From Clostridiales bacterium (GTDB lineage Bacteria; Bacillota; Clostridia; UBA8921), in NCBI GenBank assembly GCA_003535395.1, contig DOHE01000314.1, positions 1 to 5,130 of the forward strand: a stretch of DNA of 5,130 nucleotides, in the 5' to 3' direction. Positions 4,744 through 5,130 of the stretch are shown piece by piece; the first letter of the stretch is position 1, and each line of letters begins with the position of its first letter. The notes under the pieces were generated by a model that was not told the origin of the DNA, made no database searches, and saw nothing but the letters and a program-made list of their open reading frames with translations. A program made the position numbers and the translations under genes.

Positions 4744-5130
4744 ACCGGCAAAGAGGCAGTTCGTCCGTTCTGGTTATTTTTATGATGCTGATGCTGTCTG
4801 TGTTTGGTACCCTTGCCCTCATGTCCTCCCATGCGGGACTGAAACTGGCCGGAAAGCATGCCCAATGGATCGGAAAGGTACATACATTGGACGCAAGAGG
4901 GACAGAAACGCTCGCCCGGATCTGGTCAGCTGTTTTCCAGACCCGGCAGAGTGGAACATCGGTGCAGGAGGTTCTCAACGGAGGAGATTTTCCTTTTCCG
5001 CTAGCGGTATCTGCGGTTCAGGACAAGCTGCAGGTAGATTTCGCTGTTCGTGAAGACACAGGTGACAGCGGCAGCACCAGCGCCGGCAGCACCAGCGCCG
5101 GCAGTACCAGCGCCGGCAGTACCAGCGCCG
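4740..5130 (+). CDS. GspK/PilX-like pseudopilin with GSTSA repeat (partial, C-terminus off right edge)
   Basis: The frame is open from ATG 4740 to the right edge, 130 codons plus one base. The start MNRQRGSSSVLVIFMMLMLS has a short basic leader, a Gly6 that could be the prepilin cleavage site, and a helix (7-30), but Leu rather than Glu at +5. The known GspK and many PilX proteins also lack that Glu, and this position as the last of three pseudopilins fits a tip subunit. Residues 31-105 form an alpha-helical-looking part (KHAQWIGKVHTLDARGTETLARIWSAV). From residue 111 the pentapeptide GSTSA repeats at least four times. AAGGGGGTG lies just before the ATG, which overlaps the preceding stop by ATGA. 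The K-like assignment is moderate; the coding frame is firm. Confidence 0.82.
   Translation, partial: MNRQRGSSSVLVIFMMLMLSVFGTLALMSSHAGLKLAGKHAQWIGKVHTLDARGTETLARIWSAVFQTRQSGTSVQEVLNGGDFPFPLAVSAVQDKLQVDFAVREDTGDSGSTSAGSTSAGSTSAGSTSA
5070..5130 (+). repeat. 15-bp coding tandem repeat (GSTSA), four copies, continuing past the edge
   Basis: GGCAGYACCAGCGCC repeats at 5070-5084, 5085-5099, 5100-5114 and 5115-5129, and base 5130 begins a fifth copy. Copies one and two carry AGC and copies three and four AGT at the same codon, so the array may have grown by duplication of pairs. The 15-bp unit keeps the reading frame. Confidence 0.93.

Noticed and set aside
4691..5053. Plus-strand 120-residue frame near the right end
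   Set aside because: It is out of frame with both the FTLAE pseudopilin and the K-like pseudopilin, which together explain this stretch.
1..5130. CRISPR array, insertion sequence, tRNA or rRNA
   Set aside because: The tandem repeats are short and spacer-free. No transposase, terminal inverted repeats, cloverleaf or rRNA sequence was seen.

Overview
The window looks like chromosomal DNA of a mid-GC Clostridia (Bacillota), probably near the Lachnospiraceae. The clues are strong AGGAGG-type ribosome sites, sigma-A-like promoters, a transglutaminase lipoprotein of a type common in that group, and a secreted protein with a Thr-Pro linker. This placement is inference from style and protein families, not from a marker gene.

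Left part (1-458, minus strand): the N-terminal 152 codons of a secreted, probably surface-displayed protein. It has a signal peptide, an all-beta-looking domain of about 105 residues, then a Thr-Pro repeat that runs off the left edge. Its start is fixed by a textbook Shine-Dalgarno sequence.

Intergenic part (459-991): a divergent control region. Toward the left gene it encodes a long leader. Bases 608-771 of that leader fold on the minus strand into a multi-hairpin RNA closed by a 13-pair helix. Three of the 13 pairs are G-U and would be A-C mismatches on the other strand, so the folded RNA appears to be the minus-strand one. I could not assign it to a known RNA class. Toward the right, a sigma-A-like promoter (876-904) drives the operon, and three 11-bp tandem repeats sit just before the first start codon.

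Right part (992-5130, plus strand): a tight operon for an envelope filament machine of the type IV pilus / type II secretion kind. The order is a membrane-anchored transglutaminase-like protein (Cys-His-Asp triad present), a GspF/PilC-family platform protein, a small pilin-like protein without a prepilin cleavage motif, a DUF4860-like pseudopilin, a pseudopilin with a classical G-FTLAE motif, and the start of a GspK/PilX-like pseudopilin that enters a GSTSA repeat and leaves the right edge. The last five genes are joined by short gaps or overlaps, suggesting translational coupling. No assembly ATPase, major pilin or prepilin peptidase lies in the window. A working model is that the F-like protein anchors assembly, the pseudopilins form a short filament or its tip, and the transglutaminase-like protein acts on a partner outside the membrane.

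Most notable are the folded leader RNA with a possible alternative pairing, the transglutaminase leading a pseudopilin operon, and coding or pre-coding tandem repeats at four places (1-41, 958-990, 1047-1113, 5070-5130).
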